NCBI RefSeq assembly: GCF_005233835.1 | Contig: NZ_SZQA01000020.1 | Location: forward strand, 1 to 64,000 | Direction of reading: 5' to 3' | From: Herbidospora galbida | GTDB lineage: Bacteria; Actinomycetota; Actinomycetes; Streptosporangiales; Streptosporangiaceae | DNA: 64,000 bases | Shown: positions 24,037 through 33,013 of the stretch, one piece after another | Layout: each line of letters begins with the position of its first letter | Position numbering within the stretch: the first letter of the stretch is position 1 | Position numbers and translations under genes: made by a program | The notes under the pieces: model-generated | Database searches by the model: none | Told to the model about the DNA's origin: nothing | What the model saw: the letters and a program-made list of their open reading frames with translations, nothing else

Positions 24037-25779
24037 TCAGTGCGAATCGCGCGGCACCTCGCTGCCACGCCCTCCGCGCAGGAACCCGAAGTCGGCGCCC
24101 CCGTCGGCCCCGAGCACGTGCTCCCGGTAGAGCCACCGGTAACCGCCGACGTCCTCATGGGTCGCCGGCACCCACTCGGCCCTTCTCCGGGCGAGTTCGT
24201 CGTCCGGTACGAGCAGCGTCAGGCTCCGCTTCGGCACGTCGAGTTCGACCAGGTCACCGGTCTGGACGAGGGCCAGCGGGCCGCCGACGGCCGCCTCGGG
24301 CGAGACGTGCAGGACGACGGTCCCGAAACCGGTGCCGCTCATCCGGCCGTCGCTGATCCGCACCATGTCGGTCACCCCGGCGCGCAGCAGCTTGGCGGGC
24401 AGCGGCACGTTGGCCACCTCGGGCATGCCCGGGTAGCCCTTCGGCCCGGCGCCCCGGATGATCAGGACGTCGTCGGCGGTCACGTCGAGATCGTCGTCGT
24501 CGCAGACCGCGTGGTAGGCCTCCGGCGAGTCGAACACCAGCGCCCGGCCGACGTGGGTCATCAGCGCGGGCGAGGCCGCCGACTGCTTGATGACCGCGCC
24601 GTTCGGCGCGAGGTTGCCGCGCAGGATCGCGGTGCCGGTGCCGGCGGGCTGCAGCGGCGCGGCCATCGGCCGGATCACCTCGGTGTTCCAGTTGACCGCC
24701 GTCCGCACGTTCTCCCGCAGCGTCCGGCCCGTCACCGTGAGCGCGTCCGGATTGACCAGCCCGGCCTCGTCGAGCTGGTTCAGCACGACCGGCAGACCGC
24801 CCGCGTAGCAGAAGTCCTCCATCAGGAACCGGCCCGACGGCATCAGGTCGACGATCGTCGGCACGTCACGCGCCAGCGCGTCGAAGTCGTCGAGGGGCAG
24901 CTCGACGCCGAGCCGGCCCGCCAGCGCGGTCAGGTGGACGATCGCGTTGGTCGACCCGCCGATCGCCGCGTTCGCGCGGATGGCGTTCTCGAACGCCGCG
25001 CGGGTCATGATCTGGCTCGGTTTCAGGTCCTCCTCGACCATGGCCACGATCCGCTTGCCCGCCTCCTGCGCGACCTCGTAGCGGCGCGAGTCGACGGCCG
25101 GCCAGGTGGCCGAACCGGGCAGCTGCATGCCGAGCGCCTCGGCCAGGCACGCCATCGTCGAGGCGGTGCCCATCGTCATGCAGTGACCGTTCGACCGGGC
25201 CATGCAGCCCTCGGCGACGTAGCCGTCCTCGACCGACATGCGACCGGCCTTGATCTCGGCCTCGAACTTCCACACGTGGGTGCCCGAGCCGACGTCCTGC
25301 CCCCGGAACTTGCCGTTCAGCATCGGCCCGCCCGTCACCATGACGGCCGGCAGGTCGACGCTGGCCGCGCCCATGAGCAGCCCCGGCGTGGTCTTGTCAC
25401 ACCCCGACAGCAGCACGACGCCGTCGAGCGGGTTGGCCCGGATCAGCTCCTCGGCCTGCATGGCGAGCATGTTGCGGTAGAGCATCGCGGTCGGCCGCAG
25501 CAGCGTCTCACCGGTCGCCATCACCGGGAACACCAGCGGGAACCCGCCCGCCATCCAGACCCCGCGCTTGACCGCGTCGGCGACCCGGTCGAGGTGGGCG
25601 TTGCAGGGGGCCAGCTCCGACCACGTGCTGGCGATGCCGATGACCAGCCGGCCGTCGAACACCTCGGGCCCGAACCCCTGGTTGCGCATCCAGGAGCGGT
25701 AGAGCATCCCGGAACGCCCTTCGGCCCCGAACCAGTGCTGACTGCGTCGCGTCACGTTCTTCTCGTTCACATCATCCAT
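24037..25779 (-). CDS. IlvD/Edd-family sugar-acid dehydratase
   Basis: A 580-residue dehydratase. The Fe-S cysteines typical of the family are in WSELAPCNAHL, LLSGCDKTTPG and SNGHCMTMGTAST; DVGSGTHVWKF, MLNGKFRG and RISDGRMSGTGFGTVVLHVSPE are also conserved. The opening SQHWFGAEGRSGMLYRSWMRNQG matches aldonate dehydratases (D-xylonate, L-arabinonate, D-gluconate) rather than the branched-chain amino acid enzyme. It would convert an aldonate to a 2-keto-3-deoxy acid. ATG 25779 overlaps the SDR gene by 13 bp; GTG 25770, giving a 4-base overlap, is an equally good start. Confidence 0.9.
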   Translation of the reverse strand: MDDVNEKNVTRRSQHWFGAEGRSGMLYRSWMRNQGFGPEVFDGRLVIGIASTWSELAPCNAHLDRVADAVKRGVWMAGGFPLVFPVMATGETLLRPTAMLYRNMLAMQAEELIRANPLDGVVLLSGCDKTTPGLLMGAASVDLPAVMVTGGPMLNGKFRGQDVGSGTHVWKFEAEIKAGRMSVEDGYVAEGCMARSNGHCMTMGTASTMACLAEALGMQLPGSATWPAVDSRRYEVAQEAGKRIVAMVEEDLKPSQIMTRAAFENAIRANAAIGGSTNAIVHLTALAGRLGVELPLDDFDALARDVPTIVDLMPSGRFLMEDFCYAGGLPVVLNQLDEAGLVNPDALTVTGRTLRENVRTAVNWNTEVIRPMAAPLQPAGTGTAILRGNLAPNGAVIKQSAASPALMTHVGRALVFDSPEAYHAVCDDDDLDVTADDVLIIRGAGPKGYPGMPEVANVPLPAKLLRAGVTDMVRISDGRMSGTGFGTVVLHVSPEAAVGGPLALVQTGDLVELDVPKRSLTLLVPDDELARRRAEWVPATHEDVGGYRWLYREHVLGADGGADFGFLRGGRGSEVPRDSH

Positions 25780-26513
25780 CCGGCGTCCACGATCCAGTTC
25801 TGTCCGGTGCACATGGCACTGTCGTCGGCGGCCAGCCAGAGCACCAGCCGGGCCACGTCGGACGGCTCGAGGTTGTCGGGCAGGCACTGCACCTCCGCGA
25901 GTTTCTCGCGAACCTCGGGGGTGACCCAATGGGTGAGTTGCCGTTCGGTGAAGACCCAGCCGGGGATGACGCAGTTGACGCGGATGTGGTCGCCGCCGAG
26001 TTCGCGGGCCATCATCTTGGTCAGGCCCTCGATGGCGGACTTCGAGGAGACGTAGGCGGGCAGGCCGAGCAGGCCGACATGGGGGCTGACCGAGCCGAGG
26101 TTGATGATCGAGCCGCCGCCGAGCGAGCGCATGCCGGTCAGCACGGCCTGGGCGGCGAAGAACTGGTGGCGGAGGTTGACGGCGATCCCCCGGTCCCAGT
26201 CGGCGGGTTCGAGGGTCTCGATGCCGGTGCGGGTGTCGTTGGCGGCGTTGTTGACCAGGATGGAGACGGGGCCGAGGGCCTGTTCGACCATGACGATCGC
26301 GGTGCGCAGGGCGTCGATGTCGGTGACGTCGGCGTGGATGTAGAGGGCCCGGTCGGTCAGTTTCTGGGCGGCGGCGTCGTCGACGTCGACGAAGGCGACC
26401 TTGGCGCCCTGGGCGGCGAGCTGGGCGACGAACTCCGCGCCGAGGCCGGTGGAGCCTCCGGTGACGAGGGCGACTTTGCCGCGCAGGCTGGGGTAGACGG
26501 CGTACTCGCTCAT
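25767..26513 (-). CDS. Short-chain dehydrogenase/reductase
   Basis: A 248-residue classical SDR. The cofactor motif is VALVTGGSTGLGAEF, with DVDD after strand 2 suggesting NAD(H); NNAAND, the catalytic Ser in NLGSVSPHVG and YVSSK complete the active site. ATG 26513 overlaps the upstream alcohol dehydrogenase stop (ATGA). In sugar-acid pathways such SDRs oxidise an aldose or a 2-keto-3-deoxy acid, so it is probably a step on either side of the dehydratase encoded just downstream. Confidence 0.9.
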   Translation of the reverse strand: MSEYAVYPSLRGKVALVTGGSTGLGAEFVAQLAAQGAKVAFVDVDDAAAQKLTDRALYIHADVTDIDALRTAIVMVEQALGPVSILVNNAANDTRTGIETLEPADWDRGIAVNLRHQFFAAQAVLTGMRSLGGGSIINLGSVSPHVGLLGLPAYVSSKSAIEGLTKMMARELGGDHIRVNCVIPGWVFTERQLTHWVTPEVREKLAEVQCLPDNLEPSDVARLVLWLAADDSAMCTGQNWIVDAGWMM

Positions 26514-27604
26514 GGCACGATCACTCCACGGCCCACGGCGCCGCCGGTCAGGTCGGCGAACGCCTCGTTGATCTGGTCGAGCCGGTAGCGCCTGCCGATC
26601 AGGAGGTCGAGGGGCAGGCGTCCGGCGAGGTAGAGCTCGAAGATCTTGGGGAGGTCGACGAGGGGGTTGGCGGAGCCGTAGAGGCTGCCGATCACCCGCT
26701 TCTCGCGCTGGACCAGCAGGTTGACCGGCACGTTGAAGGTCTGGCCGACCTTGCCGAGGCCGACGGCGACCAGGGTGCCGCCGGGGCGGAGCGCCTCGAA
26801 GGCGGTCTCGAGGGTGTCGGGGCGGCCGATGGCCTCGATGGCCCATTCGGCGCCGCCGGGGCGGATGTCGGCCAGGGCGGCGGCGACGTCGGCGGCCGAG
26901 GCGTCGACGACGTGGGTGGCGCCGAGGCGTTCGGCCGTCTCGAGGCGCTCGGCGACGACGTCCACGACGATGATCGGGTTGGCGCCCGCCAGCACGGCGC
27001 CGAGGACGGCCGACAGGCCGACCCCGCCGGCGCCGAAGATGACGACGCCGTCGCCGGCGCACTCGCCGATGGCGTTGAGCACGGCGCCGACGCCGGTGAT
27101 GACGGCGCATCCGGCGATGGCGGCGATCTCCGGGGGGACGCCGTCGGGGACCGGGACGACGGCGCGTTCGGACACGACGCAGTATTCGGCGAAGCAGGAG
27201 ACGCCGAGCAGGTGGTGGACCTTCTCCCCTTCGGCGCTGAGCCGGGTGGTGCCGTCGAGCAGGCCGCCGGAGCCGACCATGATGCCGGCGGCCTCGCACA
27301 GGGCCGGGCGGCCTACCACGCAGTTGCGGCACTGGCCGCACCTCGGCCGCCACATGAGGCAGACGCGGTCGCCGGGCCGGAAGCGGGTCACGCCGGGGCC
27401 GACGGCCTCGATCACGCCGGCGCCCTCGTGCCCGGGGACGACCGGCAGCGGGCACTTCAGGTCGCCCGCGAGGTAGTGCTGGTCGCTGTGGCAGACCCCG
27501 GCGGCCTCGACCTTGACCAGCACCTCTTCGGGCCCGGGTGGGGCGAGGTCGAGGTCGCGCACCACGAGAGGCGCTCCGACCCGTTCCAGCAGCGCAGCTC
27601 TCAT
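26510..27604 (-). CDS. Zinc-dependent medium-chain alcohol dehydrogenase
   Basis: A 364-residue MDR enzyme. Catalytic zinc ligands are in GVCHSDQHYLAG and GHEGAGVIEAVG; the structural zinc loop has four Cys in RCGQCRNCVVGRPALC; the cofactor site is VVIFGAGGVGLSAV followed by VDVVAERLE, favouring NAD. It is the first gene of the minus-strand operon and has a good promoter with a LacI-type palindrome. It may oxidise a sugar-derived alcohol or aldehyde produced by the pathway; the substrate is unknown. Confidence 0.92.
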   Translation of the reverse strand: MRAALLERVGAPLVVRDLDLAPPGPEEVLVKVEAAGVCHSDQHYLAGDLKCPLPVVPGHEGAGVIEAVGPGVTRFRPGDRVCLMWRPRCGQCRNCVVGRPALCEAAGIMVGSGGLLDGTTRLSAEGEKVHHLLGVSCFAEYCVVSERAVVPVPDGVPPEIAAIAGCAVITGVGAVLNAIGECAGDGVVIFGAGGVGLSAVLGAVLAGANPIIVVDVVAERLETAERLGATHVVDASAADVAAALADIRPGGAEWAIEAIGRPDTLETAFEALRPGGTLVAVGLGKVGQTFNVPVNLLVQREKRVIGSLYGSANPLVDLPKIFELYLAGRLPLDLLIGRRYRLDQINEAFADLTGGAVGRGVIVP

Positions 27605-27643
27605 GTGACCCCGTCCCTCCGTCTGCCGTACTCGATCGCAGCA

Positions 27644-27672
27644 AACGTAGATGTAACGAACGTAGTGGTCAA
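27644..27672 (-). promoter_or_regulatory. Promoter of the alcohol dehydrogenase operon
   Basis: On the minus strand, TTGACC (27672-27667) and TACGTT (27649-27644) are separated by 17 bp. Transcription should begin near 27637, about 33 nt before the ATG. The palindrome at 27674 lies immediately upstream of the -35. Confidence 0.7.
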
Positions 27673-27673
27673 T

Positions 27674-27690
27674 AGTTTCGAAACTTTCAC
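27674..27690. promoter_or_regulatory. LacI-type operator of the alcohol dehydrogenase operon
   Basis: AGTTTCGAAACTTTCAC contains the perfect 12-bp palindrome AGTTTCGAAACT (27674-27685). A further CGAAACTTTC lies at 27781-27790. Both match the sites near 15.0-15.3 and 16.4 kb. Confidence 0.7.
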
Positions 27691-27792
27691 CGTCGTTCCG
27701 GTGCCGATCAGCCCGGTCAAGCCGCTTTCAGCTGCAGCTATTCGCTGATCCCGGGTTTCGGAACATCGCCGCCCGAGGACCGAAACTTTCCG

Positions 27793-28728
27793 TCAGGGCA
27801 CCAGCACGATCTTTCCGCCCGCGTGCCGGGTCTCGCCGAGTTCGTGCGCGGACACGACCTCGTCCAGCGGGAACGCCGCCGCGACCGGCACCCGCAGCCG
27901 CCCCTCCTCCGCCAGGCCGACGGCGACCGCGAGGCCGTGCCAGGCGAGCGGGTCGGCGGCGCCCGCCTCGGAGGCGGGCGCTCCGTGGGACAGGTGCACG
28001 CCGTGCTCCCGCGCGGTGAAGTCGGCGATCGTCACCACGTGCGCCGGGTCGCCGGCGAGGGCGATCAGATCGGGCAACGCGCCGCCCGCGCAGTCGACGA
28101 CCGCGTCGACCCCGGCGGGTGCCAGCGCGCCGACCCGGCCGACGAGGCCCGGCCCGTACGTCGTCGGCGCCACCCCCAGGGAGCGCAGGAAGGCGTGGTT
28201 GCGCTCGCTCGCGGTGCCGATCACCGTGGCTCCCCGTGCGAGGGCGAACTGGACGACGACCGAGCCCGTCGCCCCGGCGGCGCCCTGGACGAGCACGGTC
28301 TGCCCGGCGGCGACGGCGAGCCGGTCGAGGACCCGGGTGGCCGTCTCGGCCGCGCCCGCCGCGCCGCCCGCCTCCTCCCAGCTCCACGCGGCCGGTTTGG
28401 GCGCCCACGCGGTCAGCACCGCGAGGTCGGCGTTGGCCCCGCGCCGGGCGGGATGGGCCGCGCCGAACACCTCGTCGCCGACGCGCACGCCGGTGACGCC
28501 GTCGCTGACCTCGTCGACCACGCCCGCGGCGTCGAAGCCGGTCCGGAACGGGAAGGCGACGGGCACCAGGTCACGCAGCCGCCCGGAGCGGATCGCGACC
28601 TCGCCGGCCGCCACCCCCGACGCCCGCACGGCGACGCGGATCTCCCCCGGCCCGGCGTGCGGTTCCGGAACCTCGGTGACGTGGACGACGGAAGGCGGGC
28701 CGTATGCGGCGAACTGGACTGCTCTCAT
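27793..28728 (-). CDS. Zinc-free NADPH:quinone oxidoreductase-like protein
   Basis: A 311-residue MDR-superfamily enzyme lacking the zinc-ligand motifs. It has the quinone-reductase start MRAVQFAAYGPPSVVHVTEVPEP, GFDAAGVVDEV, and the NADPH-binding motif VLVQGAAGATGSVVVQFA. It likely reduces quinones or activated alkenes. It is divergent from a TetR gene across a 50-bp spacer containing a palindrome, a typical inducible detoxification pair, and is probably not part of the sugar regulon although a CGAAACTTTC site lies just beyond its stop. Confidence 0.88.
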   Translation of the reverse strand: MRAVQFAAYGPPSVVHVTEVPEPHAGPGEIRVAVRASGVAAGEVAIRSGRLRDLVPVAFPFRTGFDAAGVVDEVSDGVTGVRVGDEVFGAAHPARRGANADLAVLTAWAPKPAAWSWEEAGGAAGAAETATRVLDRLAVAAGQTVLVQGAAGATGSVVVQFALARGATVIGTASERNHAFLRSLGVAPTTYGPGLVGRVGALAPAGVDAVVDCAGGALPDLIALAGDPAHVVTIADFTAREHGVHLSHGAPASEAGAADPLAWHGLAVAVGLAEEGRLRVPVAAAFPLDEVVSAHELGETRHAGGKIVLVP

Positions 28729-28741
28729 GTCCGGGGACCGT

Positions 28742-28761
28742 AACGGAACACCCCGTCCGTT
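28742..28761. promoter_or_regulatory. Operator between the quinone oxidoreductase and tetR genes
   Basis: AACGGA (28742-28747) and TCCGTT (28756-28761) form an inverted repeat with an 8-bp centre. Its sequence is similar to the 9417 operator. Confidence 0.55.
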
Positions 28762-28778
28762 TGACTAAAGTGAGAGCG

Positions 28779-29399
28779 ATGACGGCACAAGTGGGAACGC
28801 GGCTGCGTTCCGACGCCCGCGACAACCGCGAACGCATCCTCGCGGTGGCCCGCCTCGCGTTCGCGACCGAGGGCATCGACGTGCCGATCCGTGAGATCGC
28901 CCGCCGCGCCGGGGTCGGCGCCGCGACCCTCTACCGCCACTTCGCGACCAAAGACGAGCTGCTGGCCGAGGCGTTCGCCGAGCAGATGGAGACGTGCTCG
29001 GCGATCGTGGCCGAGGGGCTGGCGGCGCCCGACCCGTGGCAGGGCTTCCGCCTGGTCGTCGAGCGGCTCATGGAGCTGCACGCCCTCGACCGGGGGTTCG
29101 CCCGGGTGTTCACCTCGCGGCTCCCCGAGGCCGTCTTCGCCGCCGACCGCGACCGCACGCTGCGGATGCTCCTCGAACTCGTCGGGCGGGCGAAGAAGGC
29201 GGGCCCGCTGCGCCGCGACTTCGTGGTCGAGGACCTCAGCCTGGCGTTGATGGCCAACGAGGGCATCCGCGCCGAGTCGCCCGAGATGAGGGTGGCGGCG
29301 TCCCGCCGGTTCGCGGCGCTGATGATCCAGTCGTTCATGGCCGACCCGGTCGCCGCGCCGCTGCCCCCGCCGGTCAGGCTGCCGCTGTCGCGGGCCTAA
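28779..29399 (+). CDS. TetR-family regulator
   Basis: A 206-residue TetR protein. The HTH is VPIREIARRAGVGAATLYRHFATKDELLAEAF; downstream is the helical sensor domain. ATG 28779 is preceded by GTGAGAG. An in-frame ATG further upstream lies in the divergent gene's coding sequence and is not needed. It is expected to repress the quinone oxidoreductase. Its stop overlaps the response-regulator gene on the other strand by 4 bp. Confidence 0.9.
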   Translation: MTAQVGTRLRSDARDNRERILAVARLAFATEGIDVPIREIARRAGVGAATLYRHFATKDELLAEAFAEQMETCSAIVAEGLAAPDPWQGFRLVVERLMELHALDRGFARVFTSRLPEAVFAADRDRTLRMLLELVGRAKKAGPLRRDFVVEDLSLALMANEGIRAESPEMRVAASRRFAALMIQSFMADPVAAPLPPPVRLPLSRA

Positions 29400-30019
29400 C
29401 GCGGGACGAGCAGGCCCCGGTTGAACGCCTCGGCGACGGCGGCGGCGCGGTCGTTGACGCCGAGCTTGGCGTAGATGTTCAGCAGGTGGCTCTTGACCGT
29501 GGCCTCGGTGACGAACAGCCGGGCCGCCACCTCGCGGTTGGTGTTCCCGGCCGCGACGAGTTCGAGGACCTCCAGCTCACGGGGGCTGAGCGGGGGCGGA
29601 GGCGTGCGCACGCGGCTCAGCAGCCGCGCCGCCACCGTCGGCGACAGCACGCTCTCGCCCCGGGCGGCGGCCCGCGCGCCGCGCAGCAGCTCCTCGCGGG
29701 GCGAGTCCTTCAGCAGGTAGCCGGTCGCGCCCGCCTCGATCGCCGGCAGCACGTGCGAGTCGGTGTCGTACGTCGTCAGCACCAGGATCTTCGACGGCAC
29801 GCCCAGCCTCGACAGCTCGGTGATCGCGCCCAGCCCGTCGAGCTCCGGCATGCGCAGGTCGAGCAGGATCACGTCGGGCCGCAGGTCGACGGCCAGCCGC
29901 ACCGCCTCGGCGCCGTCGGCCGCCTCGCCCACCACCTCGAAGCCGGGGGCCGCGGCGAACATGGCGCACAGGCCGTCTCTGACGATGGGGTGGTCGTCGG
30001 CGACCAGCAGCCGGATCAC
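29396..30019 (-). CDS. NarL/LuxR-type response regulator
   Basis: A 207-residue response regulator. The receiver has the acidic pair in LVADDHPIVRDG, the phospho-acceptor D54 in VILLDLRMPE, the Thr in LVLTTYD and the Lys in YLLKDSPRE. The C-terminal LuxR-type HTH is LSPRELEVLELVAAGNTNREVAARLFVTEATVKSHLLNIYAKLGV. GTG 30019 overlaps the kinase stop (GTGA). It is the last gene of an ABC exporter-kinase-regulator operon, which it probably activates. Confidence 0.93.
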   Translation of the reverse strand: MIRLLVADDHPIVRDGLCAMFAAAPGFEVVGEAADGAEAVRLAVDLRPDVILLDLRMPELDGLGAITELSRLGVPSKILVLTTYDTDSHVLPAIEAGATGYLLKDSPREELLRGARAAARGESVLSPTVAARLLSRVRTPPPPLSPRELEVLELVAAGNTNREVAARLFVTEATVKSHLLNIYAKLGVNDRAAAVAEAFNRGLLVPR

Positions 30020-31146
30020 GCGGACCTCCAGGGGACGCAGGCGGACACGCCGGTGCCGCCACCGGGCTCCGACTCGACGCGCAGGCTCCCGGAGAGCCCT
30101 TCGACGCGCTGCCGCATGATGCCCAACCCGAACCCTCCGGTCTGCTCTTGTCTGGGCGCCGAAAGATCGAAACCCTTCCCATCGTCCCGTACGTCCAGCG
30201 CCACCTCCTCCTCCAGGTAGGAGAGCGTCACCCCGACCCGGGTGGCCCCGGCGTGCTTGGCCACGTTGGCCAGCGCCTCCTGGGCCGTGCGCAGCAGCGC
30301 GACCTCGATGGCGGGGGCGAGCGGCCGGGCCGTGCCGGTGGCGGTGAACCGGACCGGGATCCCGTGCAGCGCCGACCACCTGCCGGAGACGGTCTCCAGG
30401 GCCTCGCCCAGCCGGGCGGTCTCCAGGTGGGCGGGCCGCAGCGCGTCGACCGAGCGTCGCGCCTCGGCCAGGCTCTCGCGGGCCAGCCCCATCACCGCGT
30501 CGAACGGCCGCCGCCAGGCGGCGGGCACCTCGTGCCGCTGCTCGGCGGCCTGGAGCTGGGTGATGATCCCGATCAGCCCCTGGGCGAGGGTGTCGTGGAT
30601 CTCCCGGGCCATGCGCTGCCGCTCGTCGAGGACGCCGGCCTCTCTCGCCTGGACGAGCAGCTGGGCGTGCAGCCCGGCGTTCTCCTCCAGCGCGGCCTCC
30701 AGTTTCGCCATGGCGGCCAGCCGCTGCTCCCGCTCGACGTCGGCGGTGTGCAGCACCCAGGCGGTGGTCACCATCATCACGACGTTGACCCCGATGATGA
30801 CCCCCTGGAGCACGACCATCCCCGGCGCGGCCGACGCCTGCGCCAGCCCCGCCACCACCGCGGTCAGTCCCACCCCGGCCAGCCGCCACGGCCAGGTCAG
30901 CACCGTGAAGGCGTAGATGTAGGGGACGGGGGTGAACAGCCCGTACAGCGGGTTCTGCAGCACCATCACGGCGGTGATCGCCAGCAGCCCGGCGAAGAAC
31001 GCCGGCTTCTCGCGCCACCGGTAGAGCACGACCATCCACACCGCCGCCGGGAGCAGCTCGGTCACCGGGAACCCGGCGGCCACGACCAGGACGGCGAGCC
31101 CGGCGAGCAGTGTGTACGGCACGACGGTGACCAGTAAGAACGGCAA
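30016..31146 (-). CDS. Sensor histidine kinase (NarL-type, HisKA_3)
   Basis: About 376 residues. The N-terminal part has roughly five membrane spans. The phospho-acceptor His is in MAREIHDTLAQGLIGI and the ATPase domain has EALANVAKHAGATRV and VRDDGKGFD. The likely start is TTG 31146, two bases after the permease stop, with GGGAG just upstream; GTG 31122 is an alternative. The TTG start would place a rare TTA codon at position 4. It senses an envelope or drug signal and phosphorylates the regulator at 29396. Confidence 0.85.
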   Translation of the reverse strand: MPFLLVTVVPYTLLAGLAVLVVAAGFPVTELLPAAVWMVVLYRWREKPAFFAGLLAITAVMVLQNPLYGLFTPVPYIYAFTVLTWPWRLAGVGLTAVVAGLAQASAAPGMVVLQGVIIGVNVVMMVTTAWVLHTADVEREQRLAAMAKLEAALEENAGLHAQLLVQAREAGVLDERQRMAREIHDTLAQGLIGIITQLQAAEQRHEVPAAWRRPFDAVMGLARESLAEARRSVDALRPAHLETARLGEALETVSGRWSALHGIPVRFTATGTARPLAPAIEVALLRTAQEALANVAKHAGATRVGVTLSYLEEEVALDVRDDGKGFDLSAPRQEQTGGFGLGIMRQRVEGLSGSLRVESEPGGGTGVSACVPWRSA

Positions 31147-31148
31147 CC

Positions 31149-31886
31149 CTACTCCCAGCGGAACCAGCGGACCGCGACGGCCGCGCACACCACCGCGTAG
31201 GCCACCAGGATCACCAGCGGCGGCCAGGAGGGAAAGCCGCCCAGGTAGGCGTCCTGGAAGGCGCCCATGCCGGCGCCGAGCGGCGTGTACGCGCTGATGT
31301 CCTGCAGCAGCGGCGGCATCTGCGCGATCGGCACCCAGAGGCCCGCGAAGAACATCATCGGGAAGAACAGCAGCGTGCCGATCGCCGTGGCCGCCGCCCG
31401 CGACGACACCAGCGCGGTGACCAGCAGCCCCATCGAGAGCAGCGCGGCGGTGGCCAGCAGCCAGGCGACCGCGAACCCGAGCGGGTGGCGCGGCGGGTCG
31501 ACCCCGAACCCTAGCCCGGCCACCAGGAGGAAGAACACCATCGCGACCAGCGCGATCGCGAAGTTGGCGGCGAGCTGGGCGGTGAGCACCCGCACCGGCC
31601 CGACCGGGGTGGTCCGCATCCTGCGCAGGACGCCGTTCTCCCGGTAGCCCGCCAGGGTGGTGGGCAGCGCGGTCATCGCCAGGATGGCGATGTTGAACAG
31701 GATCAGCACCGGGACGTAGACGTCGAAGATCGTCAGGTCGGCGGTGATGGGCTCGCGCAGCGCCGGGATGCTGCCCAGGATGACGAGCACCACCAGCGGA
31801 CAGGCCACGCCCCACACGGGCGCGACCTTGTCGCGCAGGCTCAGCTTTCCCTCGACGGCGATGAGCCGCCACGTTGCGCCGTTCAC
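31149..31886 (-). CDS. ABC-2-type transporter permease
   Basis: A 245-residue membrane protein with six predicted spans typical of ABC-2 drug/lipid exporters; MRTTPVGPVRVLTAQ is the conserved cytoplasmic segment and FPMMFFAGLWVPIAQMP the conserved late motif. GTG 31886 overlaps the ATPase stop by four bases, so the two are translationally coupled and form the exporter. Confidence 0.9.
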   Translation of the reverse strand: MNGATWRLIAVEGKLSLRDKVAPVWGVACPLVVLVILGSIPALREPITADLTIFDVYVPVLILFNIAILAMTALPTTLAGYRENGVLRRMRTTPVGPVRVLTAQLAANFAIALVAMVFFLLVAGLGFGVDPPRHPLGFAVAWLLATAALLSMGLLVTALVSSRAAATAIGTLLFFPMMFFAGLWVPIAQMPPLLQDISAYTPLGAGMGAFQDAYLGGFPSWPPLVILVAYAVVCAAVAVRWFRWE

Positions 31887-32785
31887 TGGACGTCCTTTCT
31901 GGTCAGCTGGACGAAGGCCTCTTCGAGGCCGGCCTGTTCGACGCGGAGCCGCTCGGCCGTGATCTGGTTCCTGGCCAGAACGGCCATGACGGAGTTCACG
32001 ACGGTGTCGTCGCCGGTCACGACGATCTGCTCGCCCCGGCGGGTGACGCCGGTGACCCCCGGGAGGTCGGCGAGCAGGGCGAGGTCGAGGTCGCGGGAGG
32101 GGCGGAACCGGAGGCGCTGTTCGATCTGGGCGCGGTCGGCCAGCCCGGCGGGGGTGTCTATGAGGACGACCCGGCCCGCGTCGATCAGGGCCACCCGGTC
32201 GCAGAGGCGTTCGGCCTCCTCCATGAAATGGGTGACGAGGACGATGGTCACCCCGCGCGCCCTGACGCCCTCGATCAGCGCCCACGTGTCGCGGCGCGCC
32301 TGGGGGTCGAGGCCGGTGGTCAGTTCGTCCAGGACGGCGATGTCGGGGTTGCCGATCAGGGCCAGCGCGATCGACAGCCGCTGCTTCTGGCCGCCGGAGA
32401 GGGCGGCGTACCGGGCCTTCGCGGGCAGGCCGAGGTCGTCGAGCAGCGCGCGCCAGTCGGCGGGGCGGGGGTAGAAGGAGCTGTACAGCTCCAGGGCCTC
32501 GCCCACGCGCAGGCTCTCGGGCAGCATGCCGGCCTGCAGCTGGACGCCGAGCCGGCGGGTCAGTTCGGTGTGGTCGCGCAGCGGGTCGAGGCCGAGGACG
32601 GAGACGGTGCCTCCGTCGGGGGTGCGGAGGCCTTCGACGCATTCGACCGTGGTGGTCTTCCCGGCGCCGTTGGGGCCGAGGATGCCGAAGATCTCGCCTT
32701 GTTCGACGGTGAAGGAGACGTCGTCCACGGCGATCTTGTCGCCGTAGCGCTTGTGGAGGTTGGTCACCTCGATCACGGAGGGCAT
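31883..32785 (-). CDS. ABC exporter ATP-binding protein
   Basis: A 300-residue ATPase of the DrrA/CcmA type. Walker A is GPNGAGKTT, the signature is LSGGQKQRLS and Walker B is IAVLDELTTGLD, where the usual Pro after Glu is Leu; the switch His is in VTHFMEEAE. The C-terminal extension (RLRVEQAGLEEAFVQLT) is typical of exporters. It is the first gene of the exporter-two-component operon. Confidence 0.93.
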   Translation of the reverse strand: MPSVIEVTNLHKRYGDKIAVDDVSFTVEQGEIFGILGPNGAGKTTTVECVEGLRTPDGGTVSVLGLDPLRDHTELTRRLGVQLQAGMLPESLRVGEALELYSSFYPRPADWRALLDDLGLPAKARYAALSGGQKQRLSIALALIGNPDIAVLDELTTGLDPQARRDTWALIEGVRARGVTIVLVTHFMEEAERLCDRVALIDAGRVVLIDTPAGLADRAQIEQRLRFRPSRDLDLALLADLPGVTGVTRRGEQIVVTGDDTVVNSVMAVLARNQITAERLRVEQAGLEEAFVQLTRKDVQ

Positions 32786-33013
32786 GGCCCAAGAGTGCTC
32801 CGGCGGGGGCGCCTTCCGGCACCGCCCGTCAGGCGGGATCCCGGCTCAGCCGATCGGTGGATTCCGCGCCGCCACCGGCCCGTGCGACGCTGGGCGGATA
32901 TGGACGAGCAGACGCGCCGCACGACCCGGGGACCGTGCTTCGTGTGCCGACCGAGCGGACGTACGCCATGAGCCTGGGCAGCCGGCCCTATGAGCGGCAG
33001 CAGTTCCACGCGC
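32786..33013. other. Intergenic stretch, 228 bp
   Basis: Lies upstream of the ABC exporter operon and downstream of the MFS gene. It should contain the exporter promoter, but no convincing -10/-35 pair or palindrome stands out. It contains most of the small reading frame listed separately at 32968. Confidence 0.4.
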
